Positions 36,062-45,317 are shown, counted from the stretch's first letter. The stretch is 64,000 bases of DNA from Thioclava sp. GXIMD2076 (GCF_037949795.1 NZ_CP149932.1:248001-312000), one strand, 5' to 3'. Made by a program: numbers and translations. The notes: generated by a model not told the origin, from the letters alone.

Positions 36062-37497
36062 CGGAGTTGACGGCAGAGTTTGACGGTGAGCCCGCCCCGT
36101 CCTGCGCCATGACGCAGGACAGCAAACTGGCGCTGGTCGATCTGGGGCGGATAGTGATCGGCATCCATGTGCGTGATCTGCGCGAGGTGATGTCCGCGCC
36201 CAGGGAACTCCAAGCATTCCAGTCCTCGCAGCCTGCGGTGATCGGCTGTGTCGCACTGCGAGGGCAGATCATTCCGGTCGTGGATATCGCACCCGTTCTC
36301 GGGCTTACACCGGTGGATACGGCAACCGATGGCAATGTGATCGTCATTCTGGGTCGGGGAGAGCATGTCTATGGCATGCTGGCGAAAACCGCGCTCAGAA
36401 TCGTGCCTGCGCAGGACGGTATTATGCAGCAGATCTCGCGTGATCAGGGAGCGCTAGCCGATCAGCTGCTACCGGAATTCCGTCTGATCGACAGCCAGCC
36501 CATCGGAATACTCGACCCGACGGTCCTGCCGCGCCACGGCGTGCCGCAATCGCGCGCCGAACGCAGCCAGAGGCAGGTCCAGTCGTCCCAGAACAACTAT
36601 CTCACCTTCGAGATGGACGGCGTCCATTACTGTCTGCCGCTCTGCGATATCGGCGCGACCCTGCCCGATACGGAGATCGACACCCGCGTGATGAGATCGG
36701 GTTTTTGCGAAGGCAGCGTCACCCATCACGGCACCGAACGCGCGCTAGTCAATCTCAACGCTCTTCTGGGGATGAGCGGACGTGACCAGCCCGTGACAAC
36801 GGTATCCTCGGTGCTTCTGCCCTTCGGCGCAGGACAGTCTCTCGCCCTCCGGGCGGATCGTGTGCTTGATATCAGCCCCCTGTCCGGAGGCCAGATCACC
36901 CCGATGCCCTCGGTGCTCAGCTACCGTTCCGATCTGTTCGCAGGCGTGCATCTGACATCGGGCGGGCGGGAGGTCTATGTGCTGGATGGCAAGGCGCTGA
37001 TCGCCGACGAGACGCTGGCGATGCTGTCGAAGCTCGAACAGCGCAGCGCCGATATCGCCGCGAGCAAACCAACCGGCACGAGCACGCTGGGCCATGATCT
37101 GGCAACCGCGCTCCTCGTGCAATCGGGCGGTCAGTTCGCCTTCAACATCGAAGTAATCGAGGAAATTGTCGCGATGCCGGAAGCGCCCATGAATGCGGGC
37201 AGTTACAGCGCCTATCGTGGCAATCTCCATTCGCGCAGCGGGCGGCTGATCCCGACCTATTGCCTGGCAACACTGCTCGGGCAGTATGGCGATCATTGCG
37301 AGACTGCGACCGCGATCGTGCTGATCAAATTCGGGGAGGAGACCATCGGCCTGATGGTCGACCGCATCTGCGCGATCGAGCAGTTGAACTGTATCCCAGA
37401 CGGCCCTTCGGGCACGGTTCGCATGCTGCAAAGGCGCCATGCGACAGACCAGACCCTATGGCGGGTCATTGACCCGATGGCCCTGCCCGTGGGCTAG
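36058..37497 (+). CDS. Triple-CheW-domain coupling protein
   Basis: A 479-residue soluble protein made of three CheW-like domains at about 20-155, 180-320 and 345-475. The first has VIGCVALRGQIIPVVDIAPVLG, the second ALVNLNALLGM with a partly degenerate pattern, and the third SGRLIPTYCLATLLGQ and VDRICAIEQL. CheW proteins link chemoreceptors to the CheA kinase, and most have one domain of about 150 residues. Its ATG overlaps the PAS-chemoreceptor stop (36058-36061), so the two are made together and probably act in the same array. No CheA, CheY or CheR gene is in the window. Confidence 0.88.
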   Translation: MTELTAEFDGEPAPSCAMTQDSKLALVDLGRIVIGIHVRDLREVMSAPRELQAFQSSQPAVIGCVALRGQIIPVVDIAPVLGLTPVDTATDGNVIVILGRGEHVYGMLAKTALRIVPAQDGIMQQISRDQGALADQLLPEFRLIDSQPIGILDPTVLPRHGVPQSRAERSQRQVQSSQNNYLTFEMDGVHYCLPLCDIGATLPDTEIDTRVMRSGFCEGSVTHHGTERALVNLNALLGMSGRDQPVTTVSSVLLPFGAGQSLALRADRVLDISPLSGGQITPMPSVLSYRSDLFAGVHLTSGGREVYVLDGKALIADETLAMLSKLEQRSADIAASKPTGTSTLGHDLATALLVQSGGQFAFNIEVIEEIVAMPEAPMNAGSYSAYRGNLHSRSGRLIPTYCLATLLGQYGDHCETATAIVLIKFGEETIGLMVDRICAIEQLNCIPDGPSGTVRMLQRRHATDQTLWRVIDPMALPVG

Positions 37498-37503
37498 GGC
37501 CGT

Positions 37504-37528
37504 CCGGCCAGCGGATCCCGCCAGCCGG
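37504..37528. terminator. Imperfect hairpin between convergent CheW-like and ABC ATPase genes
   Basis: CCGGC-CA-GCGG pairs with CCGC-CA-GCCGG around an ATC loop, with one symmetric internal loop. It lies between the two stop codons (37497 and 37536). There is no T-run on either side, so its use as a bidirectional terminator is only likely by position. Confidence 0.45.
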
Positions 37529-37535
37529 AACAGGG

Positions 37536-38627
37536 TTACAGACGCGCGCCGCTCGACGGCTCGAAGAAGGTCACCTTGTCGAGATCGAATTCCAGATCCA
37601 GTAACGCGCCGGAATTCGCCTGCGTCTCCGCATGCAACCGCGCGGTGATCTGACGCCCACCCATATGGGTCGTGACATAGGTATCGGCACCCGCAGGCTC
37701 GACCATATCCACAAGAATCTGAGCGCGCTGGACCGCACTTCCCGCGCGGTAGCCTGCCTCGGCCAGATCCTCTGGACGGACCCCCATGAGCACATCGGTG
37801 GGCAGATCGGCACGCGGCACGTTCAGGATAATCGGCTCCATCCCGTCGCGGGCAATCTCGACTTGCGCCCCGTTACCGTTGGACCACGTCTTTGCAGGGA
37901 TCAGGTTCATCGGCGGGCTGCCCATGAAATCGGCCACAAAGGTGTTGGCGGGATGGTTATAGATCTCGGCCGGCGTCCCGATCTGCTGGATCACGCCGCC
38001 CTTCATGACCACGATCTTGGTGGCCAGCGTCATCGCCTCGATCTGGTCATGGGTCACATAGACCATCGACGCGCCAAGCCGTTGATGCAGTTTCTTGATT
38101 TCCGAGCGCATCTCGACGCGGAGTTTCGCATCGAGGTTCGATAGCGGCTCGTCGAAGAGGAACAGTGCCGGATCGCGCACCAGCGCACGTCCCATTGCAA
38201 CCCGCTGGCGCTGACCGCCCGACAATTGCCCCGGACGGCGTTTGAGCAGCTGTTCGATCTGCAGCTGTTTCGCCACCTCGGCCAGCTTGCGATCCTGCTC
38301 GTCTTGCGGGATACCGCGCACCTTCATACCGAAGGTAATGTTCTTGGCCACCGACATGGTCGGATAGAGCGCATAGCTCTGGAACACCATCGCGATGTCG
38401 CGGTCTTTCGGGCTGACATGGGTCATGTCGCGCCCGTCGATCTCGACCGTGCCTCCCGAGATGTCCTCGAGACCGGCGATGCAGTTCAGCAGCGTGGACT
38501 TGCCGCAACCTGACGGTCCGACCAGCACGAGGAAGTCGCCCTTTTCGATGGAGACGTTGATATCCTTTAGGATTTCGGTCGCGCCATAGCTTTTGCGCAG
38601 ATGTTTGATGTCAAGGATAGGAGCCAT
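37536..38627 (-). CDS. Sugar ABC transporter ATP-binding protein (CUT1, UgpC/MalK type)
   Basis: A 363-residue ATPase. Walker A is GPSGCGKST (37-45), the signature is LSGGQRQR (about 134-141), Walker B is LFLFDEPLSN, and the switch histidine is in VYVTHDQ. The C-terminal ~120 residues form the MalK-type regulatory OB domain with GVRPEDL. It is the last gene of the operon binding protein-permease-permease-ATPase and starts four bases after the second permease stop. It energises sugar import. The UgpC name reflects family similarity only; glucose or a related sugar is more likely from context. Confidence 0.93.
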   Translation of the reverse strand: MAPILDIKHLRKSYGATEILKDINVSIEKGDFLVLVGPSGCGKSTLLNCIAGLEDISGGTVEIDGRDMTHVSPKDRDIAMVFQSYALYPTMSVAKNITFGMKVRGIPQDEQDRKLAEVAKQLQIEQLLKRRPGQLSGGQRQRVAMGRALVRDPALFLFDEPLSNLDAKLRVEMRSEIKKLHQRLGASMVYVTHDQIEAMTLATKIVVMKGGVIQQIGTPAEIYNHPANTFVADFMGSPPMNLIPAKTWSNGNGAQVEIARDGMEPIILNVPRADLPTDVLMGVRPEDLAEAGYRAGSAVQRAQILVDMVEPAGADTYVTTHMGGRQITARLHAETQANSGALLDLEFDLDKVTFFEPSSGARL

Positions 38628-38631
38628 GAGA

Positions 38632-39522
38632 TCAGCCTTTCACGGAACCGGCGGTCAGCCCGCGGATGAAATATTTGCCAGCGACGATATAGACGAGGAG
38701 CGTCGGCAGGCCCGCGATGATCGCAGCCGCCATATCCACATTATATTCTTTCACACCGGTGGTAGAGTTGACGATATTGTTCAGCGCCACGGTCACCGGC
38801 TGGCTGCCCGCCGAGCTGAAGGAGACCCCGAAGAGGAAGTCGTTCCAGATCTGGGTGAACTGCCAGATGATCGTCACCACGCAGATCGGCAGCGAGAGCG
38901 GCAGGAAGATCGACCAGAAGATGCGGAAGAACCCTGCCCCGTCGATCTTGGCCGCGCGCACCAGCTCGTGCGGAATGGTGACATAGTAATTGCGGAAGAA
39001 CAGCGTGGTGAAGCCCAGACCGTAGATCGTATGCACGAAGATCAGCCCCGGAATGGTGCCGGCCATGCCGAAAATGCCCAGCATCCGCGCCATCGGCAGC
39101 AGCACGACCTGAAACGGGATGAAGCAGCCGAACAGCAGGAAGGCGAAGAACAGGTTCGCGCCCTTGAAGCGCCATTGGGCAAAGACATAGCCGTTCATCG
39201 CGCCGATCAGCGTCGAGATCAGCACGCCGGGCACCGAGATCAGGATGGAGTTCCAGAAGAAGGGTTTCAGCCCCTCGCACTGGATACCGGTGCAGGCGCC
39301 CGACCAGGCCTTGGACCATGCGTCGAAGGTGATCTCGCGCGGCAGGGCCACCAAGGATCCGGTGCGGATTTCCTCGAGGCTTTTCAGCGAGGTGGTCACC
39401 ATCACGAAGAGCGGCAGCAGGTAGTAGAGCGCAAAGACACAGAGCATCGCATACAGCGCCCAACGCAGAACACGACGCCCGATCAGCGAGCCCGAGGAGC
39501 GGGTGAGTGGCATATCAGTCAT
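38632..39522 (-). CDS. Sugar ABC transporter permease (second)
   Basis: A 296-residue CUT1 permease with six membrane helices. The ATPase-contact loop EAA motif is ELVRAAKIDGAGFFRIFWSI. It resembles GtsC/MalG-type subunits. The start overlaps the end of the first permease gene by eight bases. A small loop between helices contains CTGIQCEG, whose paired cysteines are seen in glucose-type GtsC-like permeases. It forms the membrane channel with the first permease. Confidence 0.92.
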   Translation of the reverse strand: MTDMPLTRSSGSLIGRRVLRWALYAMLCVFALYYLLPLFVMVTTSLKSLEEIRTGSLVALPREITFDAWSKAWSGACTGIQCEGLKPFFWNSILISVPGVLISTLIGAMNGYVFAQWRFKGANLFFAFLLFGCFIPFQVVLLPMARMLGIFGMAGTIPGLIFVHTIYGLGFTTLFFRNYYVTIPHELVRAAKIDGAGFFRIFWSIFLPLSLPICVVTIIWQFTQIWNDFLFGVSFSSAGSQPVTVALNNIVNSTTGVKEYNVDMAAAIIAGLPTLLVYIVAGKYFIRGLTAGSVKG

Positions 39523-40387
39523 GTTTCGCCCTCAATTCCGAATAGAGATAGGGAACCACGATGGCAAAGACGACGCCCATCATGACCATGGCGCTCGAGG
39601 CCGCCTGCCCCAGATCGCCGCGCGAGAAGGCCATCGCATACATGTAGGTCGCGGGCAGATCGGTCGCATAGCCCGGGCCGCCGCCGGTCAGCGCGATGAC
39701 CAGATCGAAACTCTTGATGGCCAGATGCGCCAGCACGATGAAGGCCGAGAGGAAGATCGGTGCCATTGAGGGAATGATGATCGCGGTATAGACACGCCAT
39801 GTGGGAATGCCATCCACCTGAGCGGCCTTGATGATCTCGCCATCGACCGAACGCAGCCCCGCAAGGAACAGCGCCATCACGAAGCCCGAGGCCTGCCAGA
39901 TCGCCGCCAACACGATGGTATAGAGCGCCATCTTGGGATCGATCAGCCAGTCGAATTTGAAATTCGGGAAGCCCCAGCCCTGCACCATCGCCTGAATACC
40001 CAGACCGGGGTTCAGGATCCATTTCCAGGCCGTGCCGGTGACGATCATCGAGAGCGCCATCGGATACAGGTAGATCGTGCGCAAAGCGCCTTCGATGCGG
40101 ATCTTCTGGTCGAGGAAGATCGCCAGCATCAGCCCCAGCACCATCGAGATGATGATGAACAGCGCGCCGAAGATGAAGAGATTGTTGAACGCCGTATCCC
40201 AGCGCGGGTTCGAGAACAGCCTGTCATACTGGATCAGCCCGTCGATTTCATAGCGCGGCATCAGCTTCGAGCGGGTAAGCGACACCCAAGCGGTCCAAGC
40301 GATGAAACCATAAACGAACAGCAGCACCGCGAAGAAGGTCGGCGCAAGCACGATCTTTGGGACATGGCGGGAAAGCCAGTCGGTCAT
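39515..40387 (-). CDS. Sugar ABC transporter permease (first)
   Basis: A 290-residue CUT1 permease with six helices, beginning with a helix at 11-33. The EAA loop is EIIKAAQVDGIPTWRVYTAI. It resembles GtsB/MalF-type subunits but lacks the long MalF periplasmic loop. It lies 62 bases downstream of the binding protein gene, with an intercistronic hairpin between, and overlaps the second permease by eight bases. Confidence 0.92.
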   Translation of the reverse strand: MTDWLSRHVPKIVLAPTFFAVLLFVYGFIAWTAWVSLTRSKLMPRYEIDGLIQYDRLFSNPRWDTAFNNLFIFGALFIIISMVLGLMLAIFLDQKIRIEGALRTIYLYPMALSMIVTGTAWKWILNPGLGIQAMVQGWGFPNFKFDWLIDPKMALYTIVLAAIWQASGFVMALFLAGLRSVDGEIIKAAQVDGIPTWRVYTAIIIPSMAPIFLSAFIVLAHLAIKSFDLVIALTGGGPGYATDLPATYMYAMAFSRGDLGQAASSAMVMMGVVFAIVVPYLYSELRAKHD

Positions 40388-40409
40388 AAGAGTGGTCCTG
40401 AGAGTTTGG

Positions 40410-40434
40410 GGCCGCCCCGCAGGGCAGAGCGGCC
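40410..40434 (-). other. Intercistronic hairpin between the binding protein and first permease
   Basis: GGCCGC and GCGGCC close a stem with an inner CCC/GGG helix. There is no U-run. Hairpins at this place in ABC operons usually stabilise the upstream message, so that the binding protein is made in excess over the membrane subunits. Confidence 0.5.
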
Positions 40435-40449
40435 ATCGTAATCGTCAGA

Positions 40450-41697
40450 TTACATCGAGTTGGCGACGGCGTCGGCCAGCATCTTCACGGCATCATCCGA
40501 GGACATATCCGAGTTGAAATGCGCGGTGACGACATCGAGGATCGCGCCCGATTGCGCGCCATGCAGCGCCATACCATGCGCCATCGAGGGCAGAAGCGAG
40601 CCCGCCTCGCCATCGGCCTTCATATCGGCGGCCGATTTCTTGGCACAATCATCGAACTTGTCCAGGCTGACATCGGTGCGGACCGGAATGGAGCCCTTGT
40701 TGAGGTTGAAGGTTTCCTGGAAGGAGGGGCCGACGATCAGCTCTGCCAGCAGATCCTGACCTTCTTTCTTGTCCTCGCCATCCACCTTGAACATCGCGAA
40801 GCTGTCGACGTTATAGAGGAAGCCCGCATCCCCCGGGGTCGGTGCACAGACGAAATCGACGCCCGGCTCCTTGCCTGCGGCCAGGAACTCGCCCTTCGCC
40901 CAGTCCCCCATGATCTGGAAGGCGGCCTCGCCATTCATGACCATCGCGGTGGCAAGGTTCCAGTCACGACCCGAGAAATTGTCATCGACATAACCGCGCA
41001 GGGTGCGCATCTCGTCGAAGACCGATTTCATCGTGTCCGAGGTCAGCGCGTCGGGATCCAGATCGACCAGCGCCTTCTGGTAGAAATCGGCACCACCGAT
41101 GCCAAGCACAACCGTCTCGAAGATGGTCGCGTCCTGCCAGGCCTGACCGCCATGGGCCAAAGGCGTGATCCCTGCGGCTTTCAGCTTGTCGGCGGCGGCA
41201 TTGAACTCGTCCCAGGTGGTGGGCATCTCGATACCATTGGCCTCGAGGATCGACTTGTTTGCCCAGACCCAGTTCACGCGGTGCACATTGACCGGTGCGG
41301 CGCACCAATGGCCGTCGCATTTCATATGCTCGGCAATCTGCGCGGGCAGCACATCGGCCCAGCCCTGCGCATCGGCCACATCCGAGATATCGGCCAGCAC
41401 ACCTTCATCATACCATTCCTGGATGGCAGGGCCTTTCAGCTGCACGGCGGTCGGCGCATTGCCCGACAGGACACGGGCCCGAAGCGCGCTCATGGCCGCA
41501 TCGCCACCACCGCCGGCCACCGGCATATCGGTCCAGACGCCGCCACGGTCGGAGAACTGTTTCTGCAGAACGGCCACGGCCTTGGCCTCGCCACCCGACG
41601 TCCACCAGTGCAGAACCTCGGCCTGCGGCTCGGCCCACGCGGCCCCTGCGGTCAGGGCAGCAGCAGACAGCGCCGCGAATGCAGTCATATGTTTCAT
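40450..41697 (-). CDS. Sugar ABC transporter substrate-binding protein, probably glucose-type
   Basis: A 415-residue periplasmic protein of the CUT1 binding-protein class. The signal peptide (1-22) ends AGAAWA. The mature part begins EVLHWWTSGGEAKAV, then has WCAAPVNVHRVNWVWANK and FQIMGDWAKGEF, which match glucose/mannose-binding proteins such as GtsA. The ATG at 41697 has GGGAGGA seven bases upstream; the frame is open to 41871 but the extension is not family-like. The pairing with a divergent GltR/GtsS-like two-component system supports glucose. It is the first gene of the four-gene transporter operon. Confidence 0.9.
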   Translation of the reverse strand: MKHMTAFAALSAAALTAGAAWAEPQAEVLHWWTSGGEAKAVAVLQKQFSDRGGVWTDMPVAGGGGDAAMSALRARVLSGNAPTAVQLKGPAIQEWYDEGVLADISDVADAQGWADVLPAQIAEHMKCDGHWCAAPVNVHRVNWVWANKSILEANGIEMPTTWDEFNAAADKLKAAGITPLAHGGQAWQDATIFETVVLGIGGADFYQKALVDLDPDALTSDTMKSVFDEMRTLRGYVDDNFSGRDWNLATAMVMNGEAAFQIMGDWAKGEFLAAGKEPGVDFVCAPTPGDAGFLYNVDSFAMFKVDGEDKKEGQDLLAELIVGPSFQETFNLNKGSIPVRTDVSLDKFDDCAKKSAADMKADGEAGSLLPSMAHGMALHGAQSGAILDVVTAHFNSDMSSDDAVKMLADAVANSM

Positions 41698-41827
41698 TGG
41701 TAATCCTCCCAAATACATGCGCTTCTCCCCAAGCGCATATCGCCCACAGTATAGCGCGACCCTTAATGGTTTGCGCAATGCTGTTAGCGCCCCCCTTCTG
41801 CGCTGCGGCACGGGATTCTTGCCCGCT

Positions 41828-41844
41828 TTGTTACAACTTGTTAC
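41828..41844 (+). promoter_or_regulatory. Direct repeat TTGTTAC x2, candidate response-regulator site
   Basis: TTGTTAC occurs at 41828 and again at 41838, a 10-base period, in the 176-base divergent region between the sugar-binding protein and the response regulator. OmpR-family regulators bind direct repeats with about one helical turn between them. It lies 30-45 bases before the regulator ATG. Confidence 0.45.
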
Positions 41845-41873
41845 CAAGAAGGCCGCATGAGGGAGGAACAACC

Positions 41874-42599
41874 ATGGCGATACCGCATCTTCTGGTCGTC
41901 GATGATGATGCCGATATGCAGCAGATGATGGTGACCTTCCTGCAGCGTAACGGGTTTGCCGCCCATCCGGCCAGCACCGAGGCCGAGATCCGCGCTCATA
42001 TGCAGACGCATCGCGTCGATCTGATCCTTCTGGATGTGATGCTGGCCGACGAGAACGGTGTGGAGATCTGCGCCCGTCTGCGCAGCGAGCTGGAGCTGCC
42101 GATCATACTGGTCTCGGCGCTGTCGGCGGATCACCAGCGCATGGCGGGCTACGAGGTGGGGGCCGATGACTATATCGCCAAGCCCTTCAACCCAGATCTG
42201 CTGATCGCGCGGGTGAAGGCAGTGCTGAGGCGTGTCCGGCGCACTCCTTCGCTCAGCTATCGCCGCTCGAGCGGTATCTGGCATTTTGACGGCTGGCGTT
42301 ATGACGGGCAGCGCGACGAGGTCCACGCCCCCGACGGCTATCAGGTGATCCTCTCGACCCGCGAGACCGCGCTTTTGAAAACACTACTGGCCAATCCGCG
42401 CATTCCGCTGTCGCGCGAGGAGATCGCCGCGGCGCTCAGCGACCAGTCCGATGCCGATGGCGCAGGGCGGGCCATCGATGTGCTGGTCGGGCGGCTCCGC
42501 TCGAAGATCGAGCGCAACCCCAAGGCACCCACGCTTTTGCGCACAGAGCGCGGTATCGGCTATGTGCTGGCCTGCGATGTCACCCGTGAGGCGGAATGA
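41874..42599 (+). CDS. OmpR-family response regulator, GltR-like
   Basis: A 241-residue regulator. The receiver domain has VVDDDADMQQM, the phospho-Asp in LILLDVMLADENG and KPFNPDLL. The winged-helix domain has STRETALLKTLLANP, RAIDVLVGRLRSKIE and GIGYVL. The ATG at 41874 has GGGAGGA; the frame is open far upstream (to 41295) across the divergent region and that part was rejected. It is coupled to the kinase gene by ATGA (42596-42599). In Pseudomonas the GltR/GtsS system next to gtsABCD controls glucose uptake, and the same arrangement is seen here. Confidence 0.9.
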   Translation: MAIPHLLVVDDDADMQQMMVTFLQRNGFAAHPASTEAEIRAHMQTHRVDLILLDVMLADENGVEICARLRSELELPIILVSALSADHQRMAGYEVGADDYIAKPFNPDLLIARVKAVLRRVRRTPSLSYRRSSGIWHFDGWRYDGQRDEVHAPDGYQVILSTRETALLKTLLANPRIPLSREEIAAALSDQSDADGAGRAIDVLVGRLRSKIERNPKAPTLLRTERGIGYVLACDVTREAE

Positions 42600-44050
42600 A
42601 CGTGTTCCGCCATCCCAGTCTGAAGGCGATGTCGGCGTTTTGGATCGTGGCGGGCTTTCTGGCCGGTGCGCTGGCAGCGGCGCTCTGGGCACAGAGCCAG
42701 AGCGCATGGCGAGCCCATCTGGCGCAGGCGGATCTGACAGGCCAGCTCCTTTTTGCCGCCATTGAAAGCGGCACCGACAGGCCTTTTGGCCTCGATGCCA
42801 CCTCCCTGCCCCCCGATCAGGCGCTGCTTGCCGAGGCGGGGCAGTTCCTCTCGCTGGCCGGTGTACCCCGCCCCGCCCGTATCACCCATATCCCCGTCCC
42901 CGGCCTCCATCCCACCGGCACCAACGCGCCCCAGACCGTGATCGAGGTGCTGTCACCCGATCTGGCCTATCCGGTCGCGCGGCTGAAAAGCGGGCCGGAA
43001 GTCACGGCGGCACAGATGTTCGGGCAGGTCACGAAGCTGCTGGCCACCTATTGCGGCGCCCCCCTCGTGATCATGCGGGCCTCGGACGGGCAATGGTACC
43101 GCCTTGAAGGCCATGAAATCTGGAGCTGCGCGGCCACTCCGCGTGACAACCGGCTGCTGGCGCTCGGGCTCGGAGGCTTCGCGCTGCTGGCGCTCCTCAT
43201 TACCTCGGGGCGCGTGGCGCAGCGGTTTGGCGATTTCGGCACACAGCTGGGACTGCGCCGGATACAGGGCGGTCCCGATAGTTACGAAAACGAGGGGCCG
43301 GCCGAGCTGGCGGCGATCGTCACCGCCGTCAACCAGCATCTGGTGACGGAAAAACAGCGGCTCGCCAAACGGTTGATGGTGCTGTCGGGGGTCAGCCACG
43401 ATTTGGGCGCACCCGCCACGCGGTTGCGGCTGCGCGCGGCCCTTATCGAGGATGCCCAGCTGCGCGACAGGCTGAGCGCCGATATCGAGCGGATGAGCGA
43501 AATGATCGACGGGGTATTGGCCTATACCCGCTCGGAGCTGGATATCGAAGCACCGCGCCAACTGAGCCTGAGCGCATTGGTCGAGGCGCTGGCCGATAAT
43601 TATCGCGATTCCGGCCAGCCCGTCGATCTAGCCCCGATGGCCGAGCTCGAAAGCACCGGCGGGCAGACCCTGTTCTCCCGACGGATCGGGCATTTCCATC
43701 TGGGCGACAGGCCGGTTCTGGTCACCGCACGGCCAATGGCGCTGCAACGCGCGATCTCTAACCTTGTCGAGAATGCCCTGAAATACGGCCATCGCGCACA
43801 TCTGCGCCTTGAAGCGGATTCCCGCGAGGCGCGCATCGTCGTCGAGGATGAGGGCGGCACGGCGCGCCCCGAACTGATGGCCGCCCTCACCGCCCCGTTC
43901 GAGCGTGGCGGGCAGGACGCGCAGGTTTCGGGCCACGGGCTGGGCCTGACCATTGCCGCAACGGTGGCCGAAAGCCATAATGGCCACCTGGCTTTTGCTC
44001 AGGGGCCGCTGGGGCTGCGGGTCACCCTGACGCTCGCACGCGGGGCCTGA
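42596..44050 (+). CDS. Sensor histidine kinase, GtsS-like
   Basis: A 484-residue membrane kinase. Helices at about 13-35 and 187-207 bracket a periplasmic sensor of about 150 residues. The H-box is LSGVSHDLGAPATRLRLR, where Gly replaces the usual Arg/Lys after Leu. The ATPase motifs are NLVENALKYG and GHGLGLTIAATVAE. The periplasmic region may sense sugar-related signals, as proposed for GtsS, but this is by context. It is translationally coupled to the regulator. Confidence 0.9.
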   Translation: MNVFRHPSLKAMSAFWIVAGFLAGALAAALWAQSQSAWRAHLAQADLTGQLLFAAIESGTDRPFGLDATSLPPDQALLAEAGQFLSLAGVPRPARITHIPVPGLHPTGTNAPQTVIEVLSPDLAYPVARLKSGPEVTAAQMFGQVTKLLATYCGAPLVIMRASDGQWYRLEGHEIWSCAATPRDNRLLALGLGGFALLALLITSGRVAQRFGDFGTQLGLRRIQGGPDSYENEGPAELAAIVTAVNQHLVTEKQRLAKRLMVLSGVSHDLGAPATRLRLRAALIEDAQLRDRLSADIERMSEMIDGVLAYTRSELDIEAPRQLSLSALVEALADNYRDSGQPVDLAPMAELESTGGQTLFSRRIGHFHLGDRPVLVTARPMALQRAISNLVENALKYGHRAHLRLEADSREARIVVEDEGGTARPELMAALTAPFERGGQDAQVSGHGLGLTIAATVAESHNGHLAFAQGPLGLRVTLTLARGA

Positions 44051-44114
44051 GCGGTTGCACACACAGCCGCCTATCCTATATCAGACCTACCAGATACAGT
44101 CGGAACGCTTGCCC

Positions 44115-44531
44115 ATGCCCCAACATCTCATCAAACTCTGCGTCGGCGCCGAGAAGGTCGAGGATCTTGCGAATTGGCAGGAGGCGCGCTTTGGCACAGG
44201 CCCCGCCGAACACGTCACCCGCATGTGGCCCAAACGTGCCGAAGAGGTGCTGGAGGGCGGTTCGCTCTATTGGGTGTTCAAGGGCGCGGTTCTGGCACGC
44301 CAGAAGGTGATCGGGCTGGAGGAGCGCGTGGGGGCCGACGGCATCACCCGCTGCGCCATCGTGCTCGACCGCGAAATCATCCGCACGGAGGCGTTGACCC
44401 GCCGTCCCTTCCAGGGCTGGCGCTATCTCAAACCGGAGGATGCGCCCAAAGACCTGCCCGCTGGCCGCACCCGCGAGGATCCTCTGCCGCGCGAGCTGAT
44501 GAGCGCGCTGGCCGAACTGGGCCTGCGCTAA
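44115..44531 (+). CDS. DUF1489 family protein
   Basis: A 138-residue soluble protein with the DUF1489 pattern: HLIKLCVGAEKVEDLANWQ, TRMWPKRAEEVLEGGSLYWV, GSLYWVFKG, DREIIRTEALTRRPFQGWRYL. The family is common in Alphaproteobacteria and its function is unknown. The ATG at 44115 is preferred over upstream in-frame starts because the family begins at the HLIKL segment. It lies 64 bases after the kinase gene and 70 before the GNAT gene, all on one strand. Confidence 0.85.
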   Translation: MPQHLIKLCVGAEKVEDLANWQEARFGTGPAEHVTRMWPKRAEEVLEGGSLYWVFKGAVLARQKVIGLEERVGADGITRCAIVLDREIIRTEALTRRPFQGWRYLKPEDAPKDLPAGRTREDPLPRELMSALAELGLR

Positions 44532-44601
44532 CTCCTGCACAAGATGCGCATTGCCAGCTCGGCAAACTCCCGCTAGCGTTCCGCAAAATGCGGGAGAGAC
44601 C

Positions 44602-45315
44602 ATGCAGAAATCCTTTGGTGCGCCACTTGGCGATTGGGTTGCCCCTCCTGCTCCGGGACCGGAGCGGATCGAGGGAACGTATATGCGTCTGGAGCGCCTG
44701 TCCTCGACCCATACCCATGATCTCTATGCGGCATTGGCCGAAAACCATGACGAGCTGTGGGATTACATGCCGGTCGGCCCATTCCATGCCGAGACCGCTT
44801 TTATCCGCTGGATCAATGAGCAGATCGCATCAAAGGACCCGCTATTCTATGCGGTGATCGACCCTGTTACCGGCCATGCCGCGGGATTGCAGAGCTTTTT
44901 GCGGATATCGCCCGCCATCGGCACCATCGAACTGGGCTTTATCACGCTGGGCGCACAGCTCCAGCGCAGCCGCGCCGCCAGCGAGGGCTTCATCCGCATG
45001 ATCGAATGGGCTTTCAATGCGGGCTATCGCCGTTTCGAGTGGAAATGCGACGCTTGCAACCTCCCCTCGCGCCGTGCGGCGCAACGGCTGGGCCTCAGCT
45101 ACGAGGGCACCTTCCGGCAGGCCACCCATTACAAGGGGCGCAACCGCGATACCGCATGGTTTGCCGCCACCGACAAGGACTGGCCCGCCCTGCGCGAGGC
45201 CTATTCGGCATGGCTCGACCCCAAGAATTTCGACGCGGAAGGCAACCAGATCGAGAGGCTATCCGATCTGACGCGCCTTGTGCGGGTCTCGTCCGACCCG
45301 CAGCTTGCCGGCTAA
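44602..45315 (+). CDS. GNAT family N-acetyltransferase (RimJ/RimL-like)
   Basis: A 237-residue acetyltransferase-like protein. The acetyl-CoA region includes GTIELGFITLGAQLQRSRAASEGFIRM, and RFEWKCDACNLPSRRAAQRLGLSYEGTFRQ is the typical RimL-type C-terminal part. GGGAGAG precedes the ATG at 44602. The substrate is unknown; many relatives acetylate ribosomal proteins or small amines. It ends three bases from the oppositely oriented receiver gene, with no visible terminator. Confidence 0.86.
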   Translation: MQKSFGAPLGDWVAPPAPGPERIEGTYMRLERLSSTHTHDLYAALAENHDELWDYMPVGPFHAETAFIRWINEQIASKDPLFYAVIDPVTGHAAGLQSFLRISPAIGTIELGFITLGAQLQRSRAASEGFIRMIEWAFNAGYRRFEWKCDACNLPSRRAAQRLGLSYEGTFRQATHYKGRNRDTAWFAATDKDWPALREAYSAWLDPKNFDAEGNQIERLSDLTRLVRVSSDPQLAG

Positions 45316-45317
45316 GA

